Source: a virus. Taken from it: 26,228 nt of DNA. Made by a program: the position numbers and the translations under genes. The stretch is from positions 1 to 26,228 of the IMG/VR virus record IMGVR_UViG_3300033148_004511, one strand, 5' to 3'. This document shows, piece by piece, positions 1 to 6,272 of the stretch; the first letter of the stretch is position 1; every line of letters begins with the position of its first letter. The notes beneath the pieces were generated by a model. It worked only from the letters and a program-made list of their open reading frames with translations, had not been told where the DNA came from and searched no databases.

Positions 1-1359
1 GTTAGGATATGCTTTGTTAAGCTTCTTTAGGGCTGCTTCATCAGAAGTTAATTTGCCTGTTTTACGATTGAGAACAGGTGGTAATCCTAAGTCGTCATAT
101 AAAAACCCTTTCATCTGTTTTGGAGAATTTACGTTTAACTCGTAGCCTACAGCTTCATTAAGCTGTTGTTGTTTAATGTTAATGTCTTCTCTTGTGCTCT
201 CAGCAGCCAACACTTTCTTCTTCATATCTATTCGAGTGCCTCGTACCTGCATTTCAAGTAGTGGTTCTAATATAGGATGGGTGTGTTCGTGGTAGAGTTT
301 ATGCACACCAAAGTCTTTTAACTCTTGTTCAATCTTCATTGCACATTCAAATGTTACCATACTATCCAAGCAGTTGTAATGATAGAAATCTGTCTTAATG
401 GTATCTTTGTAATATGGTTGGTCAGTGTATAAACTACACAATAAGTCTAAAGCCTTAGGCAGTTCAGGATATAAATCATGAAAGGCATTCATAGTATCTA
501 ACCATAAGTTTTTAACCTTAATGCCTATTGTTGTCCAGAGGAAGAACATGTCGAAGTTGGCATTTTGGGCTATCTTCTTGATGGGTGATTCAAGAAGCTG
601 TTTAATGAGCTGCCATATAACAAGCTCCTCCTCTGGGGTCCAGAATGACTTATCATAAATGAATATGGGTACTGTGAAGGCATATGTTGATGTGCGAGCA
701 AAGCTAATACAACTTATTTGATTATTGTTAGTTTCTATATCAAAAGATATGTATTCTGCATTAGCTAAAAAGTCTTTTACATAAGCACGTAGTGTAGGAA
801 TATCCTCAACTTTATCCCATGTTCTAGAAGTTGTAGTAGATTTAGGTGTCTTTGATTCTTCTAAAACCTTTTTTAAATCAAACAACACTAAAGGTCTAAA
901 CTCCCAAAAACGCATTACACCTGCAGGATGCATAGTAGGAATTAGTTTAAAAGCTTTGTCGTTAAGAATTATATTATATAACGAACCCCTACGTTTGGTA
1001 ATCTTTTGTAATCCTGTTAAAGCTCTTAATGGCTCATTGCCAAAGGCAACTATTATATTAGGATTAACTTTTATAATCTCACCCTTCAGTCTTTCAATAC
1101 CTATCTCTAAAATATCTCTTGGAACTTTTCTACCTTTATCTTCATAGAAATTACTGAAGTCGTTGTTGACTGGTCGTACCTGCATTACGTTGGTAATAAA
1201 ACATTCTTCTCTATCAATACCTGCATCCCTTAACAATCCATTAAGTATCTTACCTGCACCTCCAATGAATGGTATACCTCGTAGCTCTTCTTCAGCTCCA
1301 GGTGCTTCACCAATTAACATTATTTTTGCATCAGCTGGTCCGATTGGTTTTACTAACAT
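1..1359 (-). CDS. UDG domain fused to family A DNA polymerase (partial, C-terminus off the window)
   Basis: 453 codons are open from ATG 1359 (GGAGG, 6 nt spacing) to the left edge. Residues 1-165 match the uracil-DNA glycosylase superfamily, family 4-like: GEAPG at 17-21, a PFIGGAG stretch, an ITNV..VRP stretch, and HPAGVMR at 144-150. The N-terminal CxxC of the iron-sulfur UDGs is absent. Residues 200-340 form a DEDD 3'-5' proofreading exonuclease with all motifs intact: FDIET (D207, E209), NANFD (N266, D270) and YNCLD (Y328, D332). From about 355 the family A polymerase begins (PLLEMQVRGTRID, then NSPKQM and LGLPP..RKTGKLTSDE). Palm and fingers lie outside the window. It is the replicative polymerase of the left arm. 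I recall a UDG-like N-terminus on the Bacillus phage SPO1 polymerase, which would be a precedent. Whether this glycosylase domain is catalytically active is inference. Confidence 0.93.
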   Translation of the reverse strand, partial: MLVKPIGPADAKIMLIGEAPGAEEELRGIPFIGGAGKILNGLLRDAGIDREECFITNVMQVRPVNNDFSNFYEDKGRKVPRDILEIGIERLKGEIIKVNPNIIVAFGNEPLRALTGLQKITKRRGSLYNIILNDKAFKLIPTMHPAGVMRFWEFRPLVLFDLKKVLEESKTPKSTTTSRTWDKVEDIPTLRAYVKDFLANAEYISFDIETNNNQISCISFARTSTYAFTVPIFIYDKSFWTPEEELVIWQLIKQLLESPIKKIAQNANFDMFFLWTTIGIKVKNLWLDTMNAFHDLYPELPKALDLLCSLYTDQPYYKDTIKTDFYHYNCLDSMVTFECAMKIEQELKDFGVHKLYHEHTHPILEPLLEMQVRGTRIDMKKKVLAAESTREDINIKQQQLNEAVGYELNVNSPKQMKGFLYDDLGLPPVLNRKTGKLTSDEAALKKLNKAYPN

Positions 1360-1504
1360 TTCTATCCTCCATTCTTTGTGTTAGGTGTTTTGTAATTATG
1401 CTCGTATATGAATTATATAAGTCTAGTTTATAAATTAATGGCAAGTTAGCAAACCATTCAGTTAAAGTCTTTACTGGTACTAGGTTAACTTTTGCTTGTG
1501 TCAT
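1331..1504 (-). CDS. Small hypothetical protein, 57 aa
   Basis: ATG 1504 is preceded by AGGGGGG at good spacing, and the ORF runs to TGA at 1331, overlapping the polymerase start by 29 nt. The start also overlaps the end of the upstream 32-aa membrane peptide by 20 nt, so the four genes 2005-1331 are stacked and probably translationally coupled. The protein starts MTQAKVNLVPVKTLTEWF and has no motif I recognise. It is supported only by its ribosome binding site and position. Confidence 0.5.
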   Translation of the reverse strand: MTQAKVNLVPVKTLTEWFANLPLIYKLDLYNSYTSIITKHLTQRMEDRNVSKTNRTS

Positions 1505-1583
1505 CTCTATCCCCCCTACCCAAAAGATATCCTAAAACAAAAGCTAATACTATTATAAATAATGAAAAGCCTGTTGATATCAC
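1485..1583 (-). CDS. Single-pass membrane peptide, 32 aa
   Basis: GTG 1583 shares GTGA with the stop of the LAGLIDADG gene and is preceded by GGAGATGAGG. The product is a short polar start, a hydrophobic run (FSLFIIVLAFVLGYLLG) and a charged tail (RGDRDDTSKS), the shape of a one-helix inner-membrane peptide with its C-terminus in the cytoplasm. Function is unknown; similar peptides occur at 9797-10037. Confidence 0.55.
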   Translation of the reverse strand: MISTGFSLFIIVLAFVLGYLLGRGDRDDTSKS

Positions 1584-2005
1584 AGAACCTCATCTCCTTC
1601 CTCTTGCCATCTATGTGCTTGGTTTAACTTGTGCATTTCAGTAACAATTTCAAGCCTTCGTTGTCGAGTAGCATCTACGAATTCAATAGCAAGTTTTGCT
1701 TGAGCTTTTTTACCAATAAGATAAGGATAAAGCATAGTTAGCACTGAAGCAGCATGCTTCCCGAAACATGCCCACAAATAACTCTGGCTTTGATGAGCAC
1801 GACGTGTACCTTTGTTTACATTGCCACCAAAAATATCTGCAAGGAATTGCACTAAAGCTTTGTTATTATTTTGCATCTGTATTTGGGAATAAGGACGTCC
1901 GTTCCTTTTGTCTTTGTATGCCCCAACACAGCCTTCTCCGTCGAAGAGCCCTGCTGCATATGCAAGTCTCATGTCAAAAAGGCTATAATCTTCTTTGCCC
2001 TTCAT
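1580..2005 (-). CDS. LAGLIDADG-type homing endonuclease-like protein
   Basis: 141 aa. Residues 16-25 (YAAGLFDGEG) are a LAGLIDADG motif with the acidic metal-binding positions kept. The following pattern (CVGAY, then SQIQMQNNNKALVQFLADIFGG, and a later YLIGKKAQAKLAIEF) is the normal course of a single-motif enzyme, which would act as a homodimer cutting a long target. It starts at ATG 2005 behind GAGGAGG, with an ATGA overlap with the gene upstream. It is a free-standing ORF in the operon and does not interrupt another gene or an intron that I can see. It could be a selfish element or one recruited for phage recombination. Confidence 0.85.
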   Translation of the reverse strand: MKGKEDYSLFDMRLAYAAGLFDGEGCVGAYKDKRNGRPYSQIQMQNNNKALVQFLADIFGGNVNKGTRRAHQSQSYLWACFGKHAASVLTMLYPYLIGKKAQAKLAIEFVDATRQRRLEIVTEMHKLNQAHRWQEEGDEVL

Positions 2006-2331
2006 GCCCCTTCCTCCTCACAATACTTCTCATACTCACGCATCCCACCAACTATATTTTTAGGTGAAATATAAATAATCTTTAACGGTTTACGCATTGC
2101 AAAGCACATACCAAAGTCAAAGATAGAACCATAACTTCTGCCATCGTATATAAGATGTACTTCATCAGACATTTCCATTAGTTCTCTGTTTGCTGTAAGC
2201 GTTTCAAGAACAGTTTTATGTATTGAATCAAAGTTAGGCATTAAAGGCTCGTGCCCTTGTTCCAAGAGTTTGACTGCATGTTCCTTCATCGTGTCCTCGA
2301 AAGCAGTTGAACCCATAATATATATTCTCAT
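2002..2331 (-). CDS. Nucleoside 2-deoxyribosyltransferase-like protein
   Basis: 109 aa, Rossmann-like. The start MRIYIMGS is a beta strand plus glycine turn, and the central DEVHLIYDGRSYGSIFDFGMCFAMRKPLKIIYI matches the D-G-x-S....D-x-G-x-A-x-x-x-x-K-P signature of the nucleoside 2-deoxyribosyltransferase / DUF4406 group. These enzymes exchange bases on deoxynucleosides or clip the glycosidic bond of modified nucleotides. The start overlaps the methyltransferase stop (ATGA), and the ribosome binding site (AAGGAAGGTG) lies inside the end of that gene. Being next to a methyltransferase and a UDG-polymerase suggests nucleotide or base metabolism. The substrate is unknown. Confidence 0.65.
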   Translation of the reverse strand: MRIYIMGSTAFEDTMKEHAVKLLEQGHEPLMPNFDSIHKTVLETLTANRELMEMSDEVHLIYDGRSYGSIFDFGMCFAMRKPLKIIYISPKNIVGGMREYEKYCEEEGA

Positions 2332-3509
2332 TCTTTTTTCACCTTCCTTCCTTTAATCTTTTCCACTTTATCCAATATCCTCATATAATACATTTCATTT
2401 TTCTCATCCCTGCTAACTTCTAATGAAGCTTCTAACGTAGAACCCCCACCAGCTACAGGGTCATACACCACTTCACTTGGAAATGTGCAAGCTTCTATAA
2501 GAGCCACTAATAATGGTACTGGTTTTTCATTGGGGTGTTGTTTCTTTTTGGGGGGTACACGTGAATATGTGAGTACATTGCTAATTGTAGTATTAAGTTT
2601 CCTCCTACCTTTTCTACACCAAAAGATAGGCTCGTAGGCTGCAGGGAAATTATCTCCTGTTGCAGCTGAGCTACCAGACGTCTTGTTCCAAATGAGTGGC
2701 ATGTTTTCTACAATAAAACCAGCTTCCTCCAATGTCTTTTTAACGGGTGTGTAGTTATCCATTGCAAAGAAAAACATTGCATGTCTGTCATCTTTAAGCA
2801 CACGAAACAGCTCCTTTGACGCCTTACGTAATAATTCCATTGCATCATAAGGACTGTCATCATATGCAATATCCTCTTTTCCTCGTTTGCCTAACCCTGC
2901 AGACTTTTTAACATCAACACCAAACGGGAAGTCAGCTAGTATCATATCAAAACAACCATCTTTCATCTTCTTTGTTTCAACAATACAATCTCCGTGTATA
3001 ACATTAGGCACAACATCTTTCCCTCTACGTCTGTTTAATTCTGCACGTAAGAAGCCTTCTTGCATACGTTTATACTTTTTAAAAGCTGTTGACTCATTCT
3101 TTTCTTTTGCAAGAGCTGGGAACTGTCTAATGGCTCTAGCTAACTGTAAAGATTGTGATATAGAACCTTCACTTTTGTCTAAAACCAATGCAGTATCTCT
3201 AATTCCCCAACCTGGAGCACCCGACTTTTGCATTCGCTTGCCGTCTTTCTGTTGTTTTAGTTCATGCAAGGCTAGCTTTGCTGCAATTTCCTCCTGCCAC
3301 GTTAAAGCCTTACGTTGGATGTTTTCTTCAAGTTCTATCTCTTTCTTTGTGGTGTCACTGAGGTCTTCAAGACGTGTTACTGTAATCTTTTTCCATCCAA
3401 GTCCCTTAGCAGCACGCAGTCTACGTTCACCTGCAATCAGGTTATTATCTTTATCAATGCAAATTGGGTTGATTAAGCCATATCTTTGAATGCTTACTAT
3501 AATTATCAC
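2328..3509 (-). CDS. ParB-like domain fused to N4/N6 DNA methyltransferase
   Basis: 393 aa. Residues 1-70 are a ParB/sulfiredoxin-fold module (GLINPI, GERRLRA at 27-33, EENIQRKALT at 61-70), followed by a helical region to about 165. Residues 168-380 are a beta-class adenine or cytosine-N4 methyltransferase: catalytic motif IV comes first as ADFPFG (192-197, a variant of DPPF), then HPNEKP near 325-330, then the SAM motif YDPVAGGGST (349-358). Such fusions are common phage orphan methyltransferases. The annotated start is GTG within GAGGTG, so the ribosome binding site would coincide with the start. An ATA or ATT start a few codons later is possible. The module lacks the usual first 25-30 residues of ParB, and the upstream DNA is non-coding. 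Confidence 0.9.
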   Translation of the reverse strand: MIIIVSIQRYGLINPICIDKDNNLIAGERRLRAAKGLGWKKITVTRLEDLSDTTKKEIELEENIQRKALTWQEEIAAKLALHELKQQKDGKRMQKSGAPGWGIRDTALVLDKSEGSISQSLQLARAIRQFPALAKEKNESTAFKKYKRMQEGFLRAELNRRRGKDVVPNVIHGDCIVETKKMKDGCFDMILADFPFGVDVKKSAGLGKRGKEDIAYDDSPYDAMELLRKASKELFRVLKDDRHAMFFFAMDNYTPVKKTLEEAGFIVENMPLIWNKTSGSSAATGDNFPAAYEPIFWCRKGRRKLNTTISNVLTYSRVPPKKKQHPNEKPVPLLVALIEACTFPSEVVYDPVAGGGSTLEASLEVSRDEKNEMYYMRILDKVEKIKGRKVKKE

Positions 3510-3521
3510 CTCATTATAAAT

Positions 3522-3534
3522 TTCAAAAATTGAA
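3522..3534 (-). promoter_or_regulatory. Inverted repeat TTCAA-N3-TTGAA (site 1) before the methyltransferase operon
   Basis: Perfect 5-bp arms with a 3-nt spacer, lying between the U-tract of the 3548-3661 RNA and the start of the ParB-methyltransferase gene. In the minus direction TATAAT overlaps its first arm and a second TATAAT follows it. The same element recurs at seven other gaps. It could be an operator, a phage-specific promoter or an RNA hairpin. Confidence 0.5.
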
Positions 3535-3547
3535 TTATATTTATCTG

Positions 3548-3661
3548 TTTAAAAAAAGGACTGGAGGGAAAAGAACCTATATTGCTTTTTACTCACCACA
3601 GAAAACACAAAAGCTGTGGTGTTAAAAGGAGGCGAACATAGGCGTGAAAACCCTCCAGCCC
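3548..3661 (-). ncRNA. Structured RNA ending in an intrinsic terminator
   Basis: Read on the minus strand, three nested helices form: an outer 11-bp helix (3651-3661 with 3558-3568, core CUGGAGGG/CCCUCCAG), a 6-bp middle helix (3638-3643 with 3575-3580) and an 8-bp inner hairpin (3614-3621 with 3594-3601, 12-nt loop). The outer strand is followed by UUUUUUU (3551-3557). Two pairs (3659-3560 and 3643-3575) are G-U on the minus strand but A-C mismatches on the plus strand, so the minus strand is the functional sense. It ends the upstream operon (gene 4254-3682). The loop between middle and inner helices shows GCCUCCUUUUAA (3633-3622), complementary to Shine-Dalgarno sequences. It is longer than an ordinary terminator and may be a discrete RNA. 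Confidence 0.6.
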
Positions 3662-3681
3662 ACAGTTTTCAGCTTAGCCTT

Positions 3682-3873
3682 CTACTCCTTATCAACTTCA
3701 ACAAAACTGAATAAGCAATTTGCATGCCTCATATGTACTTTAGAATTAAACTTACCATATTCTTGTGCAGCTAACATAAACGCTTCTTCTATATTCTCTG
3801 CCACTATTTCCTTACGATAAACAACTTCCTCAGTCTTTCTGTTAAAAAAGATAACATCTATTAACTGTTTCAT
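3682..3873 (-). CDS. Probable internally started product, 63 aa
   Basis: ATG 3873 sits 9 nt after AGGAGGTG, the strongest ribosome binding site of this locus, in frame with the 190-aa ORF. The 63-aa product (MKQLIDVIFFNRKTEEVVYR onward, ending FSFVEVDKE) has the beta-beta-alpha-beta pattern of small phage proteins of unknown function. In the long reading the Shine-Dalgarno itself is translated as KKEV. Confidence 0.45.
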   Translation of the reverse strand: MKQLIDVIFFNRKTEEVVYRKEIVAENIEEAFMLAAQEYGKFNSKVHMRHANCLFSFVEVDKE

Positions 3874-4254
3874 TTTACCTTTCACCTCCTTTTTAATACA
3901 TTTTTCATACCACTCAGTAGCCTGTTTAACTTCTTTCTCTACATCCTCATTAGCAGTCACTGCATAACCAAATGCATCAACCATATCATCACGTTGTGGT
4001 ATCTCACACTTCCTTATAATGGTGGGTCTGTAATCACGCCCTCCCCTATTACTGCTAAATTCCCACTTACCATTTCTAGTAGTACATCTCCACACACCAT
4101 AAGCAGTGTAATAATACAAATACGTAGGATAGAGTGGTTTATAAGTATGAGGTGCAGTGTCTCCTGATAAGTCTTTCACACGAAACCCATCTGGTACGTG
4201 TCCAAACTCTATCATATATGCACTATCTAAAGTGTGAATTTCTGCTGTACTCAA
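3682..4254 (-). CDS. Hypothetical protein, 190 aa, possibly two genes joined in frame
   Basis: I do not recognise the family. The likely start is TTG 4254, 9 nt after GGAAG; an ATG just upstream in another frame closes after a few codons. Residues 1-127 are rich in Tyr and aromatics (PTYLYYYTAYGVWRC) with a DDMVDAFGYA stretch near 100. Residues 128-190 (from MKQLIDVIFF) look like an independent small alpha/beta protein of a kind common in phages, and they begin right after a consensus ribosome binding site. The long ORF may therefore be a fusion formed by loss of a stop, or a gene with an internal start. It is the last gene before the 3548-3661 terminator RNA. Confidence 0.65.
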   Translation of the reverse strand: MSTAEIHTLDSAYMIEFGHVPDGFRVKDLSGDTAPHTYKPLYPTYLYYYTAYGVWRCTTRNGKWEFSSNRGGRDYRPTIIRKCEIPQRDDMVDAFGYAVTANEDVEKEVKQATEWYEKCIKKEVKGKMKQLIDVIFFNRKTEEVVYRKEIVAENIEEAFMLAAQEYGKFNSKVHMRHANCLFSFVEVDKE

Positions 4255-4260
4255 TTAACA

Positions 4261-4464
4261 TCACTTCCTTTTTAGCATCTTATTTAAACTATTCACAGCA
4301 TCAACTAAATTCAATTCAAGCCTGAGCATAACTGCTGTTAAATCAAAACTTGAGTTTATATCTTTTAACTCTCTTACCCGCATGAAACTATGGTATTCTT
4401 CACGAGCTTTTACAAGTGCCTTACGTTTTTTGATTACTCTTAACTGTCTTGTTAGTGGTTTCAT
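4261..4464 (-). CDS. Small basic helical protein, 67 aa
   Basis: Starts at ATG 4464 behind AAAGGAGGT, just after the structured RNA 4481-4582, whose 3' strand ends about 10 nt before this ribosome binding site. The sequence is Lys/Arg-rich (TRQLRVIKKRKALVKAREEY) followed by a leucine-rich amphipathic helix. It may be helical and nucleic-acid binding, but no family is recognised. The adjacent RNA is a candidate control element for it. Confidence 0.65.
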   Translation of the reverse strand: MKPLTRQLRVIKKRKALVKAREEYHSFMRVRELKDINSSFDLTAVMLRLELNLVDAVNSLNKMLKRK

Positions 4465-4480
4465 ATCAACCTCCTTTTAT

Positions 4481-4582
4481 ATCTATCCTGGCAGACTTAC
4501 CCCCAGCCTGCTACCGACTCCACACCGTTACCTTGTCCTTAGACCCTTACCTAGCGTCAATATGGGACGCTACAAGATAGAC
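4481..4582 (-). ncRNA. Structured intercistronic RNA, three-helix, candidate cis-regulator
   Basis: The gap between the stop of the DUF669-like gene and the next ribosome binding site folds on the minus strand. A closing helix of 10 bp pairs 4582-4573 with 4481-4490. Hairpin 1 is UAGCGUC/GACGCUA (4572-4566 with 4558-4552, 7-nt loop). Hairpin 3 is GCAGGCU/AGUCUGC (4511-4505 with 4497-4491, 7-nt loop GGGGGUA). Wobble pairs (4582-4481, 4575-4488 and one in hairpin 3) hold only on the minus strand. The segment is clearly GC-richer than its surroundings and purine-rich. UAUCUUGU (4579-4572) can instead pair with ACAAGGUA (4537-4530), giving an exclusive alternative fold. It matches no riboswitch class I know. 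Confidence 0.6.
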
Positions 4583-4585
4583 TTT

Positions 4586-4975
4586 TTATGCTATTGCTAC
4601 AAATCCAGTTATATTATTCCTTTCTTCACCTTGATACATCCGAATGTCTACATGTCCAATTACTTCACAACCATATACATCAACACAATTCTCATTAGGA
4701 TTAAACTTCTTACCCCATGCAAAACCAACACTCTTCAAGAACCTTTTAAGATAGGGTAAAGATTTAACCTGCAGAGATGTATTATGAAACAGTTTTCTGC
4801 CTTTATACTTACCATCTGTTACAAGCAACTGCCATTCGATGTATGCCTTTTGTGGGTCATTATTTTTCATTTTCAGTGTATGGCTAAAAACACGCAACAC
4901 GTAATCACCCTTAGGCATAGCTTTCAAATCTTCTACATCTTTATCGAAGTCAATATCACCGTATTCAATTCTCAC
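4586..4975 (-). CDS. DUF669-like ssDNA-binding protein
   Basis: 129 aa, starting at GTG 4975 (AGGAGGTG, 7 nt) with a GTGA overlap with the previous gene. The pattern GDYVLRVFSHTLKMKNNDPQKAYIEWQLLVTDGKYKGRKLFHNTSL, then an LPYLKRFLKSVGF helix and a final GHVDIRMYQGEERNNITGFV, is that of phage DUF669-type OB-fold proteins. These are thought to act as single-strand-binding or annealing partners in phage replication and recombination. Its place immediately downstream of the Sak4-like ATPase supports this. The family match is from pattern recall. Confidence 0.75.
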   Translation of the reverse strand: MRIEYGDIDFDKDVEDLKAMPKGDYVLRVFSHTLKMKNNDPQKAYIEWQLLVTDGKYKGRKLFHNTSLQVKSLPYLKRFLKSVGFAWGKKFNPNENCVDVYGCEVIGHVDIRMYQGEERNNITGFVAIA

Positions 4976-5238
4976 TTTTTATCACCTCCTTTCTTTTGTT
5001 TATCTCTGTATACAGTAATGTATACTCCATCAAAACCATATGCCTTATTCGCATTAAATGCTGTACTCTCATAGGGAGCATGCCCAGCTAACTTCAAATT
5101 TTTTCTGTCAACCCTCACAAAGTTGGGGTTTAAAGCCATCTGTAATTCATCTGTCCTCTTTGCTGACAAATCATGAATGTTTATAAACACCTTACGACTT
5201 CCTTTTAGTGTATTTAAAATAGCTCCCAAAGTTTTCAT
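4972..5238 (-). CDS. Hypothetical protein, 88 aa, between recombination genes
   Basis: ATG 5238 follows AAAGGAGG, and the ORF ends in GTGA overlap with the DUF669-like gene. Mixed alpha/beta composition with a lysine-rich tail (RDKQKKGGDKK). No motif is recognised. Co-transcription between the Sak4-like ATPase and the ssDNA-binding protein suggests a role in the same process. Confidence 0.7.
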   Translation of the reverse strand: MKTLGAILNTLKGSRKVFINIHDLSAKRTDELQMALNPNFVRVDRKNLKLAGHAPYESTAFNANKAYGFDGVYITVYRDKQKKGGDKK

Positions 5239-5239
5239 T

Positions 5240-5929
5240 CTACTTTCCTCCTTTCTTTTTAATTTTTTCTAGGATTACTTTAAAATCGGGTACTTCTAAT
5301 TCATCCAAACAGTTCAACCGACTGCCACAATTATGCTTCCTTGACGGTTTGGTACGCAACCAATAGTTAATGTTGCCTTCCTTATCACGTTCTGTTTCAG
5401 TATGATACACCTCATCAAACCACATCCCCATACGTCTTGGCATATTCTTGCCATATACTAAGGGTGTGATAAACACCTCTTGTGTTATGCCATCCTGAAA
5501 AATTTGTTCATGAGCAGTTAGTATAACGTGTTTGTCTATTGCAACAAGGTCAAATAAGAACTTACGCATACGTACCATGTATAAACCATACTCCTGTATC
5601 TGTGGTGCATTACCATAACTACCATTAACCCTTTGAATGTTACCCATTGTTAAATCTTGCAAAGAACTTAAACTATCTATAACAATGGTTTCTATATCAT
5701 CCCTTTTAATAACCTTATTAAGGTCTTGTTTAAACCTCCTATAACCTTCTTCACCTAAGTATGTATCAAATTCAATAGGTGGTTTGTGGTTAGCAAGAGA
5801 TAACATCCCGTTATCAAGGTCAAAGAAATATGGTTTAGGTGCTGTACTTGCGAACACGGTTTTGCCTGATTTGAAGTCACCCCATACAAGCATCTTAATA
5901 TGCTCATATGTTATTTCACTTGTCTTCAT
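5240..5929 (-). CDS. Sak4-like RecA-fold ATPase (AAA_24 type)
   Basis: 229 aa. Walker A is GDFKSGKT (17-24), the next strand and acidic turn is YFFDLDNG, and Walker B is TIVIDS (81-86), followed by an SLSSL helix and the sensor-like VILTAHEQ. The layout and length fit the short RecA-like phage ATPases (Sak4 group, Pfam AAA_24) that support single-strand annealing with a partner SSB. ATG 5929 lies behind GGAGGTGAG. The DUF669-like and nuclease genes alongside complete a recombination/replication module. Confidence 0.85.
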   Translation of the reverse strand: MKTSEITYEHIKMLVWGDFKSGKTVFASTAPKPYFFDLDNGMLSLANHKPPIEFDTYLGEEGYRRFKQDLNKVIKRDDIETIVIDSLSSLQDLTMGNIQRVNGSYGNAPQIQEYGLYMVRMRKFLFDLVAIDKHVILTAHEQIFQDGITQEVFITPLVYGKNMPRRMGMWFDEVYHTETERDKEGNINYWLRTKPSRKHNCGSRLNCLDELEVPDFKVILEKIKKKGGK

Positions 5930-5944
5930 TTACTCACCTCCTTT

Positions 5945-6148
5945 CTATTTTACGTAATTTAATAAATAAGCCATTGCTCCATCAGACAACATATCAATGA
6001 CTCGAGACGAGCACCTTTTAGCTACTTCTTCTAGTTGGTCTGGAGTTAAATTGGTGTGAAGAGCATTGTGCGTTCCCTCACTTAAGTCTCCATCGAAGAC
6101 CTTCAGTAGCTCGTCCTTCATTTTTCTTTGTAGTTTTTCATGAGCCAT
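5945..6148 (-). CDS. Small hypothetical protein, 67 aa
   Basis: ATG 6148 is preceded by AAAGGAGGT. Predicted mostly helical, acidic in the middle (FDGDLSEGTHNALHTNLT), ending AMAYLLNYVK. Not recognised. It sits between the 39-aa membrane peptide and the Sak4-like ATPase. Confidence 0.65.
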   Translation of the reverse strand: MAHEKLQRKMKDELLKVFDGDLSEGTHNALHTNLTPDQLEEVAKRCSSRVIDMLSDGAMAYLLNYVK

Positions 6149-6152
6149 TCAG

Positions 6153-6272
6153 TTACCTCCTTTCTTTAAATCCATTACGGATAAGTTTAAATAACAACAG
6201 TACTGCTTCTATAAAAGTGCAGATAACATACTTCACTACATATCTTATCTTCTCTTTGTTTCCAGCTTTCAT
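6153..6272 (-). CDS. Small membrane peptide, 39 aa
   Basis: ATG 6272 shares ATGA with the stop of the nuclease gene, so it should be translated by coupling. The product has a basic start (MKAGNKEKIR), one hydrophobic span (YVVKYVICTFIEAVLLLFKLI) and a basic end (KERR). Its last codons encode the ribosome binding site of the following gene. Function unknown. Confidence 0.5.
   Translation of the reverse strand: MKAGNKEKIRYVVKYVICTFIEAVLLLFKLIRNGFKERR

Noticed and set aside
1400-1420. A further TATAATTCA copy (minus strand) as part of the operator family
   Set aside because: Lacks the second arm and lies inside a small coding frame; probably chance in AT-rich DNA.
2887-3489. 200-aa plus-strand ORF
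   Set aside because: Antisense of the ParB-methyltransferase, whose motifs are clear; composition (Ser/Phe-rich) is that of a reverse-strand shadow.
4481-4582. tRNA or tRNA-like gene
   Set aside because: 7-nt loops suggested it, but the closing helix is 10 bp, there is no T-loop consensus, no CCA end and no convincing anticodon arm.
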